Assembly: GCF_002355475.1 (NCBI RefSeq)
Contig: NZ_AP014862.1
Coordinates: 5,394,001-5,458,000, forward strand
From: Pseudomonas furukawaii
GTDB taxonomy: Bacteria > Pseudomonadota > Gammaproteobacteria > Pseudomonadales > Pseudomonadaceae
Direction: 5' to 3'
Length of the DNA: 64,000 nt
A program made the position numbers and the translations under genes. Positions 33,334 to 41,194 of the stretch are shown here, piece after piece. Numbering within the stretch: position 1 is the first letter of the stretch; the number at the start of each line of letters is the position of its first letter. The notes beneath the pieces are model-generated. The model saw only the letters and a list, made by a program, of their open reading frames with translations, did not search any database and was not told the DNA's origin.

Positions 33334-34719
33334 ATGGCAATCGATTACATGACGATGTTGATCTATGTGCTGGTGATGGCCGGCCTCGGCTGGTGGGGCA
33401 TGCGCAAGGCCAGGACCCGCGATGATTTTCTCCTGGCCGGGCGCCGCCTGGGACCGGCCCTCTACCTCGGCACGCTTTCGGCGGTGATGCTGGGCGGCGC
33501 CTCCACCATCGGTTCGGTGCGCTTGGGCTACCAGTACGGGATCTCCGGCCTCTGGCTGGTGTTCATGCTGGGCCTGGGCATCATCATCCTCAGCCTGGTG
33601 TTTTCCCGGCAGATCTCGCAACTGCGGGTCTTCACCGTCACCCAGATTCTCGAACAGCGCTACCAGGCCTCCTCGCGCCTGATCGGCGGCGTGGTCATGG
33701 TGGCCTACGACCTGATGGTGGCCGTCACCGCCACCATCGCCATCGGCTCGGTCACCGAGGTGGTCTTCGACATCCCGCGCATTGCCGCCATCCTCTGCGG
33801 CGGCGGCCTGGTGATCTTCTACTCGGTGATCGGCGGCATGTGGTCGCTGACCCTCACCGACATCATCCAGTTCGTGATCATGACCGTCGGCATCTTCTTC
33901 GTCCTGCTGCCCATGAGCCTGGGCGAGGCCGGTGGCCTGAGCGCCATGCAGGCCAACCTGCCGACGGGCTTCTTCGAGCTGGGCAACATCGGCCTGGACA
34001 CCATCCTCACCTACTTCCTGCTGTACTTCTTCGGCGCCCTGATCGGCCAGGACATCTGGCAGCGCCTGTTCACCGCCCGTAGCGAACGGGTGGTGCGCTA
34101 CGCCGGCCTCGGCGCCGGGTTCTACTGCATGCTCTATGGCGCCGCCTGCGCCCTCATCGGGGCGGCCGCCAAGCTGCTGTTGCCGGACCTTGAGGTGGCC
34201 GAGAACGCCTTCGCCGAGGTCGCCCGTGGCGTGCTCCCCGCCGGCCTGCGCGGCCTGGTAGTGGCCGCCGCCCTGGCCGCCATCATGTCCACCGCCAGCG
34301 CCTGCCTGCTGGCCGCCGCCACCGTGCTCAAGGAAGACATCTACAGCCGCTTCCTCAATCGCAGCGGCGAAGACCACCTCGCCAGCAGCCGCTGGATCAC
34401 CTTCGGCCTCGGCGCGGCGATGCTGGCCATGGCCTGCCTGGTCAATGACGTCATCGCCGGACTGTCCATCGCCTACAACCTGCTGGTGGGCGGCCTGCTG
34501 GTGCCGATCATGGGCGCCCTGCTCTGGCGCCGTGCCTCGGCCCAGGGCGCCATGGCCTGCATGGTCACCGGCAGTCTGACCGTCATCGCCTTCATGGTCC
34601 GCGACGGCATCCTGGCCAACACCCCCATCTACTACGGCCTGGGCGTCAGCCTGGTGACCTTCGTCATCGTCAGCCTGCTGACACAGCCCGCTCCCGAGCT
34701 ACGCACCGCAGCCGATTGA
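33334..34719 (+). CDS. gpuP: Sodium:solute symporter, probable 3-guanidinopropionate transporter
   Basis: 461 aa, about 12-13 membrane helices of the SSS family: TRDDFLLAGRRLGPALYLGTLSAVMLGGAS, GGMWSLTLTDIIQFVIMTVG and ALAAIMSTASACLLAAATVLKED. The ATG at 33334 is preferred because GGAG lies seven bases upstream. gpuA starts 49 bases after its stop and a LysR gene follows, the content of the P. aeruginosa gpuPAR locus, so the assignment rests mainly on context. It would import the guanidino compound with sodium. Confidence 0.78.
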   Translation: MAIDYMTMLIYVLVMAGLGWWGMRKARTRDDFLLAGRRLGPALYLGTLSAVMLGGASTIGSVRLGYQYGISGLWLVFMLGLGIIILSLVFSRQISQLRVFTVTQILEQRYQASSRLIGGVVMVAYDLMVAVTATIAIGSVTEVVFDIPRIAAILCGGGLVIFYSVIGGMWSLTLTDIIQFVIMTVGIFFVLLPMSLGEAGGLSAMQANLPTGFFELGNIGLDTILTYFLLYFFGALIGQDIWQRLFTARSERVVRYAGLGAGFYCMLYGAACALIGAAAKLLLPDLEVAENAFAEVARGVLPAGLRGLVVAAALAAIMSTASACLLAAATVLKEDIYSRFLNRSGEDHLASSRWITFGLGAAMLAMACLVNDVIAGLSIAYNLLVGGLLVPIMGALLWRRASAQGAMACMVTGSLTVIAFMVRDGILANTPIYYGLGVSLVTFVIVSLLTQPAPELRTAAD

Positions 34720-34768
34720 ACATCCCCAGGGCGCCGCGACGGCGCCCTCCACCCGTGAGAGAAAGCCC

Positions 34769-35722
34769 ATGACCCGAGACTTCCCACAGCCGCTCGATGC
34801 CGCGCTGATCCCGCGTTTCGCCGGCATCCCGAGCTTCATGCGCCTGCCGATCTTCAGCGACCCTGCCGACCTGCAACTGGCCCTGGTGGGCGTGCCCTGG
34901 GACGGCGGCACAACCAACCGCGCCGGCGCCCGCCACGGCCCGCGCGAGGTGCGCAACCTGTCCAGCCTGATGCGCAAGGTGCATCACGTCAGCCGCATCG
35001 CCCCTTACGAACTGGTGCGCATCGGCGACCTGGGCGACGCGCCGGTCAACCCCATCGACCTGATCGACTCGCTGACGCGCATCGAGGCCTTCTTCCGCGA
35101 GATCCACGACGCCGGCACGGTGCCGCTGGCGGTCGGCGGTGACCACCTGGTGACCCTGCCGATCTTCCGCGCTCTGGCCCGCCATCGCCCCATCGGCATG
35201 ATCCACTTCGACGCCCACTCCGACACCAACGACCGCTACTTCGGCGACAACCCCTACACCCATGGCACCCCCTTCCGCCGTGCGGTGGAGGAAGGCCTGC
35301 TGGACCCCCGGCGCACGGTGCAGATCGGCATTCGCGGTTCCATCTACTCCGCCGAGGACGAGGCCTTCGCCGAGGAATGCGGCATCCGCGTGATCCACAT
35401 GGAGGAGTTCGCCGAGATCGGCGTCGAGGCCACCCTGGCGGAAGCGCGGCGCGTGGTGGGCGATGGCCCCACCTACATCAGCTTCGATGTCGACGTGCTC
35501 GATCCGGCCTTCGCCCCCGGCACCGGCACCCCGGAAATCGGCGGCATGACCACCCTCCAGGCCCAGCAGATGATCCGTGGCCTGCGCGGCCTGAACCTGG
35601 TGGGCGCCGACGTGGTGGAAGTCTCCCCGCCCTTCGACCAGGGCGGCGCCACCGCCCTGGTGGGCGCCACCATGATGTTCGAGCTGATGTGCATACTCGC
35701 CGAATCCATCGCCAGTCGCTGA
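34769..35722 (+). CDS. gpuA: 3-Guanidinopropionase (agmatinase/ureohydrolase family)
   Basis: 317 aa binuclear-manganese ureohydrolase that splits 3-guanidinopropionate into beta-alanine and urea. Metal-binding motifs: GGDHLVTLP, DAHSDTND and SFDVDVLDPAFAPGTGTPEIGG. The substrate-class region VGVPWDGGTTNRAGARHGPREVRN and LVRIGDLGDAPVNPIDLIDS fits my memory of P. aeruginosa GpuA (318 aa) better than GbuA or agmatinase. The product beta-alanine is the substrate of the bau enzymes encoded 4-7 kb away. Agmatine or 4-guanidinobutyrate activity cannot be fully excluded by sequence. Confidence 0.88.
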   Translation: MTRDFPQPLDAALIPRFAGIPSFMRLPIFSDPADLQLALVGVPWDGGTTNRAGARHGPREVRNLSSLMRKVHHVSRIAPYELVRIGDLGDAPVNPIDLIDSLTRIEAFFREIHDAGTVPLAVGGDHLVTLPIFRALARHRPIGMIHFDAHSDTNDRYFGDNPYTHGTPFRRAVEEGLLDPRRTVQIGIRGSIYSAEDEAFAEECGIRVIHMEEFAEIGVEATLAEARRVVGDGPTYISFDVDVLDPAFAPGTGTPEIGGMTTLQAQQMIRGLRGLNLVGADVVEVSPPFDQGGATALVGATMMFELMCILAESIASR

Positions 35723-35798
35723 CCTCGCCGATACGAGTTGCTAGGCTCGTGCCGGGACCGCGCCCCCGACGGTCCCGGCAACCAGCCTGGAGGTGGGC

Positions 35799-36716
35799 AT
35801 GCTGGGCAACATTTCCGATATCGACCTGCGCATGTTGCGGGTCTTCTGCTCCATCGTCGAAGCGGGCGGCTTCACCGCGGCCCAGGCCCGACTCAATACC
35901 AGCCTGTCGCGGCTGAGCGTGGTGGTCCGCGACCTGGAGGAGCGCCTTGGCTGTTCCCTCTGCCGGCGCGGCAGCAGCGGCTTCCAGCTGACCGAGGAAG
36001 GCCAGGAGCTGTTCGACATGGCGCAACTGCTGTTCGGGGACATCGAGCGCTTCCGCCAGCAGGCCAACCGCCTCGGCGGGCTGGCCAGGGAAAGCCTGCA
36101 GATCGGCACGGTGGACAGCCTCATCAGCCTCGAATGCGCGCCCCTGCCACTGGCCGTGCGGCTGTTCCGCCGACGCCTGCCCGAGGTGCGCCTGAACCTG
36201 CACATGCTGCGCCCCGACGAGCTGGAACAGGCCGTGCTGGAAGAGCGCCTGCACCTGGCCATCGGCGCCTTCCACCACCAGTTGTCCGGCCTCAACTACC
36301 AACCGCTGTTCGAGGAAGAGCAGAACCTCTACTGCTCCGCCGACCACCCGCTGTTCACGCGTGCCGACACCTGTCTAAGCCTGGAGGACATCTGCGCGGC
36401 GGAGTACGTGGGCCGTGGCTATATGACCGAAAACCAGCGCCCCCATGGCCTGCACTTCACCCAGACGGTCAGCGCCTATGCCATGGAAGCGATCGCCACC
36501 CTGGTCTTATCCGGCGCCTACCTGGGCTATCTGCCGACCCACTACGCCGCCCACTGGGTCAGCCGAGGCCAACTGCGCGCGTTGCTGCCGGAGCGGCTGG
36601 CCTACCGTTCGTTGTTCCACTGCATCACCCGCCAGGGCCAGGAGCCCAAGACCGCGCTGGCGGGCTTTATCGAGGCGCTGGAAGAGGCGCGCCAGCAACT
36701 GGCGGATGCGGGATGA
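35799..36716 (+). CDS. gpuR: LysR-family regulator, probable GpuR
   Basis: 305 aa. N-terminal winged HTH (DLRMLRVFCSIVEAGGFTAAQARLNTSLSRLSVVVRDLEERLG) and a periplasmic-binding-like effector domain. GGAGG five bases before the ATG at 35799 sets the start; a GTG two codons earlier is possible. It follows gpuA on the same strand with 76 bases between. The likely inducer is 3-guanidinopropionate. It resembles the bauR product in this window over the whole length (EYxPLxxE, YxGYLPxHYA), so both belong to one LysR subgroup. Confidence 0.83.
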   Translation: MLGNISDIDLRMLRVFCSIVEAGGFTAAQARLNTSLSRLSVVVRDLEERLGCSLCRRGSSGFQLTEEGQELFDMAQLLFGDIERFRQQANRLGGLARESLQIGTVDSLISLECAPLPLAVRLFRRRLPEVRLNLHMLRPDELEQAVLEERLHLAIGAFHHQLSGLNYQPLFEEEQNLYCSADHPLFTRADTCLSLEDICAAEYVGRGYMTENQRPHGLHFTQTVSAYAMEAIATLVLSGAYLGYLPTHYAAHWVSRGQLRALLPERLAYRSLFHCITRQGQEPKTALAGFIEALEEARQQLADAG

Positions 36717-36761
36717 GCGGCTATCGCCTCTTGCCGCCAGGCGATGAACCTGGGCTCGGAA

Positions 36762-37175
36762 CTACGAATGCTCCTCCTGCAACACCTTCAACGCCGCCGC
36801 AGCCAGGAACCCCGAGCGGCTCTTCTGCTCCGGATGGCTGCGGACATACGCATCGATGCGAGTGAGCAGGTGGCCCGGCAGGGTGATGTTCAGCTTCTCC
36901 GCCTTGCCCATGTAGCGCGTCACGTCGATATCCACCAGCGCCCAGGTGCATCCTGTGTAGTCCGGGTTCGCCGCATGGAAGGTCAGCTTCCTCGCCACCG
37001 GAATCGGCGCCCCCTCCTCCGCCAGCAACTCCAGGTGCCCCTCGATGGCCTCGTGGGCCATGGCCATCGCATCGTCCAGGTCATCGCCCGCCGAGATGCA
37101 GCCCGGCAGGTCCGGCACCTCCACGCCCCAGGCGTGCCCATCGTCGCCAGGCAGTATTGCGATCGGGAACAGCAT
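36762..37175 (-). CDS. hicB: HicB antitoxin
   Basis: 137 aa. An N-terminal degraded RNase H-like domain (MLFPIAILPGDDGHAWGVEVPDLPGCISAGDDLDDAMAMAHEAI) is followed by a C-terminal DNA-binding domain of the ribbon-helix-helix type (KLNITLPGHLLTRIDAYVRSHPEQKSRSGFLAAAAL). It binds and inhibits HicA and represses the operon. GGAGG seven bases before the ATG at 37175 sets the start. It lies 29 bases after hicA. Confidence 0.92.
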   Translation of the reverse strand: MLFPIAILPGDDGHAWGVEVPDLPGCISAGDDLDDAMAMAHEAIEGHLELLAEEGAPIPVARKLTFHAANPDYTGCTWALVDIDVTRYMGKAEKLNITLPGHLLTRIDAYVRSHPEQKSRSGFLAAAALKVLQEEHS

Positions 37176-37204
37176 GGTGAAACCTCCGGAAAGGTGCAGC
37201 GGGA

Positions 37205-37387
37205 TCATTTGAGCCCCGCCTGTTTGAGAATGCTGGCCACCGTTCTGGGCAGCAGGTCTTTCTTCGGATGGGGAATAGTCACCAACCCCGGTTTGCTCGG
37301 GTGCTTGAAGTGGTGGTGACTGCCCCTGACCCTGACCAGAAACCATCCATCGGCCTCGATCAGCTCCACGAGTTGTCGACTGTTCAC
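37205..37387 (-). CDS. hicA: HicA mRNA interferase toxin
   Basis: 60 aa, the usual HicA size, with a double-stranded-RNA-binding fold: SRQLVELIEADGWFLVRVRGSHHHFKHPSKPGLVTIPHPKKDLLPRTVASILKQAGL. The active-site His lies in GSHHHF. The start is a GTG at 37387 with AGGA upstream. Toxin first, antitoxin second is the standard hicAB order. It cuts translated mRNA in stress. Confidence 0.93.
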   Translation of the reverse strand: MNSRQLVELIEADGWFLVRVRGSHHHFKHPSKPGLVTIPHPKKDLLPRTVASILKQAGLK

Positions 37388-37409
37388 GTCCGGTCCTTGG
37401 CGCGATTAC

Positions 37410-37428
37410 GGTGGTTATAGTAACCACC
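37410..37428. promoter_or_regulatory. Palindromic hicAB operator over the promoter
   Basis: GGTGGTTA-TAG-TAACCACC: eight-base arms, perfect match, 23 bases before the hicA start. On the minus strand its centre contains TATAAC, a fair -10 box, so HicB binding there would block transcription. Confidence 0.8.
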
Positions 37429-37520
37429 AGCAAGCAAAGCGCAACTCACGCCGGCAGATAGGTTGGCACCGGCTACCGGGTTCGCAGTATGTTCAACGCT
37501 CCCCCCTCCAAGGACGAACC

Positions 37521-38309
37521 ATGGCCATCAAGCAGCAGACACCCCGCCAGCAGAAGCACCTCGCCGTGCTGATCGACGCCGACAACGCCCCGGCCTCCAT
37601 CATCGAGGGCCTGTTCGAGGAGATCACCAAGTACGGCGTGGCCAGCGTCAAGCGCATCTACGGCGACTGGACCGGCCCGCAACTGGGCAGTTGGAAGAAG
37701 GTGCTGCTGGACCACTCCATCCAGCCGATCCAGCAGTTCGCCTACACCAAGGGCAAGAACGCCACCGACAGCGCCCTGATCATCGACGCCATGGACCTGC
37801 TCTATACCCGCCGCTTCGACGGCTTCTGCCTGGTCTCCAGCGACAGCGACTTCACCCGGCTCGCCGCCCGGCTGAGGGAAGAAGGCCTGACCGTCTACGG
37901 ATTCGGCGAGGAAAAGACGCCGAAGCCCTTCGTCTCGGCCTGCGACAAGTTCATCTATACCGAGATCCTTCGCGAGGAGGCGCCTGAGGCCCCGCCTGCC
38001 GCTCCCGACAAGCAGCCCGCCGGCGAACCGGCCAAGCCCGCCAGCAAGTCCAAGCCGCAGAAGGTGCCGGTGGACCTGATCGCCAAGCTGATCGACGACC
38101 TCTCCGATGAGGATGGCTGGATCCAGCTGGGCGCCCTGGGCCAGAACATCACCCGGATCCGTCCCGAATTCGACGCGCGACTCTACGGCTTCCGCAAACT
38201 CAGCGACCTGGTCAAGAGCCAGAACAAGCGTTTCGAAGTCCAGGTGCGCGGCAGCAGCGCCAGCGGCGGCGAGTCGCTCTACGTGCGCAACCGCAAGGGC
38301 GGCAAGTAA
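37521..38309 (+). CDS. NYN nuclease-like protein with OST-HTH/LOTUS domain
   Basis: 262 aa. Residues 10-150 are a NYN (PIN-like) domain with acidic motifs LIDADNAP, KGKNATDSALIIDAMDLLY and SSDSDFTRLAARLRE. A Pro/Ala/Lys linker (about 155-180) leads to a LOTUS/OST-HTH domain, which binds G-rich or structured RNA (VDLIAKLIDDLSDEDGWIQLGALGQNITRIRPEFDARLYGFRKLSDLV). This two-domain pair is a common but uncharacterised bacterial RNA-processing protein. It is divergent from hicAB. Confidence 0.88.
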   Translation: MAIKQQTPRQQKHLAVLIDADNAPASIIEGLFEEITKYGVASVKRIYGDWTGPQLGSWKKVLLDHSIQPIQQFAYTKGKNATDSALIIDAMDLLYTRRFDGFCLVSSDSDFTRLAARLREEGLTVYGFGEEKTPKPFVSACDKFIYTEILREEAPEAPPAAPDKQPAGEPAKPASKSKPQKVPVDLIAKLIDDLSDEDGWIQLGALGQNITRIRPEFDARLYGFRKLSDLVKSQNKRFEVQVRGSSASGGESLYVRNRKGGK

Positions 38310-38398
38310 CGGCGCGCGAGGGGATCGCCCATGCGCGTCTGACGGGCCTGGTCGCCACCATGCCCCATCCACAGGACGAACCGCGTGACCAGCGCAGC

Positions 38399-38607
38399 AT
38401 GGGTTTCGCTTCGCTCTACCCATCCTACGAAGGTGCACTGGCGTCCGCCGTTGGGTGGATAGAGCCCGCGAAACCCATCAGATGTCCGCCCGTTGCAGTT
38501 GCTCTTACCTGGGCGCTGGCAGCATGGGTTTCGCTTCGCTCTACCCATCCTACGAAGATGCACTGGCGTCCGCCGTAGGATGGGTAGAGCCCGCGAAACC
38601 CATCAAC
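38399..38607. repeat. Pair of REP-type inverted repeats beside a RAYT gene
   Basis: Two copies, at 38399-38482 and 38524-38607, of ATGGGTTTCGCTTCGCTCTACCCATCC ... GGTAGAGCCCGCGAAACCCAT, 125 bases apart. Each copy is itself an imperfect palindrome of about 28-base arms. They lie just upstream of the RAYT transposase, which is expected to act on them. With the flanking 38310-38398 and 38608-38707 stretches no other gene is seen in the gap. Confidence 0.88.
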
Positions 38608-38707
38608 CACAAAATTCCAGGACGCATCGGTCACCCTCACGGGACACCGAGAGAGCAAGGCGTTCGTAGGATGGAACTCCCCCATTCTCAGGCAAGGACG
38701 CCAGCCG

Positions 38708-39241
38708 ATGACCAACTACCGTCGTGATCTCACACCGGGTTCGACCTGGTTTTTCACGCTCAACCTCTCCGACCGCAGCGCCAGCCTGCTCACCGATCAC
38801 ATCGACCTGCTGCGCGCCAGCTTCCGCGCTGTGATGCGACGTCATCCCTGGCGTATCGACGCCATCGTCATCCTCCCGGAACACCTCCACGCCTTGTGCA
38901 CATTGCCACCGGGGGACACCGACTACGCCCTCCGCTGGCGCCTGATCAAGGGCGGCTTTTCCCGCGCGCTGCCCTGTGCAGAACCTCTTTCGAGCAGCCG
39001 CAAGCGCAAGGGGGAACGGGGCATCTGGCAGCGCCGTTTCTGGGAACATCGCATCCGCGACGACGAGGATCTTGCCCGTCATGTGGACTACATCCACCAC
39101 AACCCGCGCAAGCACGGCCATGTCGAGCGGGTGGCCGATTGGCGCTGGTCGTCCTTCCATCGATACGTGAAGGAAGGAATCCTGCCGCTGGATTGGGCGG
39201 GTGATGGAGAGGAGATGGAGAGAGGTGCCGGAGAAGGGTGA
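38708..39241 (+). CDS. REP-associated tyrosine transposase (RAYT, IS200-like)
   Basis: 177 aa. It belongs to the Y1 transposase superfamily: MTNYRRDLTPGSTWFFTLNLSDRS at the N-terminus, a HUH-type metal site in IVILPEHLHALCTLP, and the C-terminal YIHHNPRKHG with the catalytic Tyr. RAYTs are single-copy domesticated relatives of IS200/IS605 that spread or maintain REP sequences, here the pair at 38399-38607. It ends 17 bases before a strong bidirectional terminator. It appears intact. Confidence 0.92.
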   Translation: MTNYRRDLTPGSTWFFTLNLSDRSASLLTDHIDLLRASFRAVMRRHPWRIDAIVILPEHLHALCTLPPGDTDYALRWRLIKGGFSRALPCAEPLSSSRKRKGERGIWQRRFWEHRIRDDEDLARHVDYIHHNPRKHGHVERVADWRWSSFHRYVKEGILPLDWAGDGEEMERGAGEG

Positions 39242-39258
39242 AGGGTTGTGCATCAGCG

Positions 39259-39286
39259 AAAAGGCCAGTCACATGACTGGCCTTTT
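39259..39286. terminator. Bidirectional intrinsic terminator
   Basis: AAAAGGCCAGTCACATGACTGGCCTTTT, a perfect palindrome with A- and T-runs on both ends, between the convergent RAYT and bauC genes. Confidence 0.92.
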
Positions 39287-39305
39287 CTTCATCTCACCGG
39301 ATCAC

Positions 39306-40802
39306 TCAGCCGTTGCTCGGGAAGGCGAACTGCGCGGCCTCGTGGCTGGCGCGCTGGGGCCAGCGCTGGGTGATGGCCTTGCGGCGGGTGTAGAAGCGCA
39401 CGCCGTCCGGGCCGTAGGCGTGCAGGTCGCCGAACAGGGAGCGCTTCCAGCCGCCGAAGCTGTGGTAGCTGACCGGCACCGGCAGCGGCACGTTGACGCC
39501 GACCATGCCCACTTCGATCTCGTCGCAGAACAGGCGGGCGGCTTCGCCGTCGCGGGTGAAGATGCAGGTGCCGTTGCCGTATTCGTGGTCGTTGATCAGC
39601 TGCATCGCTTCTTCCAGGCTGCCGACGCGGACGATGCAAAGCACCGGGCCGAAGATCTCTTCCTGGTAGATGCGCATGTCGGCGGTGACCTTGTCGAACA
39701 GGGTGCCGCCCACGAAGTAGCCGTCTTCATGGCCCGCCACGCGGTAGCCACGGCCGTCCACCACCAGCTTGGCGCCGGCGGCAACGCCGTCGTCGATGTA
39801 ACCGACCACCTTGTCGCGGGCGGCGGCGGTGACCAGCGGGCCCATGTCCAGGCCGCAGCTGGTGCCGGCGCCGATCTTCAGGCCCTTGATCTGCGGAACG
39901 ATCTTCTCCACCAGCGCATCGGCGATCTGGTCGCCCACGCACACGGCCACGGAGATGGCCATGCAGCGCTCGCCGCAGGAGCCGTAGGCGGCGCCCATCA
40001 GTGCGCTGACGGCATTGTCGAGGTCGGCGTCGGGCATCAGCACGGCGTGGTTCTTGGCGCCGCCCAGGGCCTGGACGCGCTTACCGCGCTTGGTGCCTTC
40101 GCTGTAGATGTATTCGGCGATCGGGGTGGAGCCGACGAAGCTGATGGCCTTCACTTCGGGCGCTTCGATCAGGCCGTCCACGGCTTCCTTGTCGCCGTTC
40201 ACCACGTTCAGCACGCCCTTGGGCAGGCCGGCCTGCTCGAACAGTTCGGCGATGAACAGGGTGGAGCTGGGGTCGCGCTCGGAGGGCTTGAGGATGAAGG
40301 TGTTGCCGCAGGCGATGGCCAGCGGGTACATCCACAGCGGCACCATGGCCGGGAAGTTGAACGGGGTGATGCCGGCGACCACGCCGACCGGCTGGAAGTC
40401 GCTCCAGGCGTCGATGTTCGGGCCGACGTTGCGGCTGTACTCGCCCTTGAGGATTTCCGGGGCGGCGCAGGCGTACTCGACGTTCTCGATGCCGCGCTTG
40501 AGTTCGCCGGCGGCGTCTTCGAGGGTCTTGCCGTGCTCCTGGCTGATCAGGCGGGAAATCTCGGCCTCGTTGGCTTCCAGCAGTTGCTTGAAGCGGAACA
40601 GCACCTGGGCGCGCTTGGCCGGCGGGGTGTTGCGCCAGGCGGGGAAGGCGGCCTTGGCGGCATCGATGGCTTTCTGCAGGGTTTCGCGGCTGGCCAGGCC
40701 GACCTTGTGGATGGCTTCGCCGGTGGACGGGTTGAACACGTCGGCGGTGCGGCCTTGGTCGGCGACGCGTTCGCCGTTGATCAGGTGCGGAATGAGGCTC
40801 AT
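39306..40802 (-). CDS. bauC: Malonate/methylmalonate-semialdehyde dehydrogenase (CoA-acylating)
   Basis: 498 aa aldehyde dehydrogenase. NAD-binding and catalytic features include GVVAGITPFNFPAMVPLWM, FVGSTPIAEYIY, the catalytic Cys C280 in ERCMA and the C-terminal SFGGWKRSLFGD. Family members oxidise malonate or methylmalonate semialdehyde with CoA to acetyl- or propionyl-CoA with loss of CO2. Beside bauA and bauB this is BauC, the last step of beta-alanine breakdown; by sequence alone mmsA of valine catabolism is equally possible. About 100 bases separate it from bauB, with a GC-rich hairpin near 40872-40892. Confidence 0.9.
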   Translation of the reverse strand: MSLIPHLINGERVADQGRTADVFNPSTGEAIHKVGLASRETLQKAIDAAKAAFPAWRNTPPAKRAQVLFRFKQLLEANEAEISRLISQEHGKTLEDAAGELKRGIENVEYACAAPEILKGEYSRNVGPNIDAWSDFQPVGVVAGITPFNFPAMVPLWMYPLAIACGNTFILKPSERDPSSTLFIAELFEQAGLPKGVLNVVNGDKEAVDGLIEAPEVKAISFVGSTPIAEYIYSEGTKRGKRVQALGGAKNHAVLMPDADLDNAVSALMGAAYGSCGERCMAISVAVCVGDQIADALVEKIVPQIKGLKIGAGTSCGLDMGPLVTAAARDKVVGYIDDGVAAGAKLVVDGRGYRVAGHEDGYFVGGTLFDKVTADMRIYQEEIFGPVLCIVRVGSLEEAMQLINDHEYGNGTCIFTRDGEAARLFCDEIEVGMVGVNVPLPVPVSYHSFGGWKRSLFGDLHAYGPDGVRFYTRRKAITQRWPQRASHEAAQFAFPSNG

Positions 40803-40906
40803 GGGTGGGGTCTCTTGTAGGGCTCTTGTCTTGACAGCGGAACGCTCGAGGGGTGGAGGCTACCCTCACCCCGGCCCTCTCCCGGCGGGAGAGGATGATC
40901 CGCGGG

Positions 40907-41194
40907 TTATTTCAATTCGGTTTCCACGAAAACCACTTCGTGGTCGCTGGCGTTGATCACGTTGTGCTCGACGCCGGCCTTGCGGAAGTAGGCCTGCCCG
41001 GCCACCAGGGGGGCGAGCTTCTCGCCCTCCGGGGTTTCCAGCAGCAGGGTGCCGTCGGTCATGGGCACGACCACGTAATCGCAGCCGTGCCGATGGCGAC
41101 CGGTTTCGGCGCCCGGGGCGAAGCGCCACTCGGTGACCATCACCTCGGCGTTGTCCACCTGCACGGTGGGCACGGCCTGGGGGCGCCCGCTCAT
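40907..41194 (-). CDS. bauB: Cupin-domain protein BauB
   Basis: 95 aa, one cupin barrel. The metal site of motif 1 reads GAETGRHRHGCDYVVVP and motif 2 is in AGQAYFRKAGVEHNVINASDHEVVFVE. It matches BauB of the beta-alanine operon, a protein induced with the pathway but without a proven activity. Its ATG at 41194 shares a base with the bauA stop (TGATG), so it is translationally coupled to the transaminase. Confidence 0.88.
   Translation of the reverse strand: MSGRPQAVPTVQVDNAEVMVTEWRFAPGAETGRHRHGCDYVVVPMTDGTLLLETPEGEKLAPLVAGQAYFRKAGVEHNVINASDHEVVFVETELK

Noticed and set aside
34769-35722. Agmatinase (speB) or guanidinobutyrase (gbuA) for the ureohydrolase
   Set aside because: The GVPWDGGTTNRAGARHGPREVRN region and the adjacent symporter and LysR genes fit gpuA better; kept as a lower-likelihood alternative in the entry.
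38310-39260. Active insertion sequence with terminal inverted repeats
   Set aside because: The transposase is of the RAYT type and the flanking palindromes are REP units; no target-site duplication or second end of an IS was seen.
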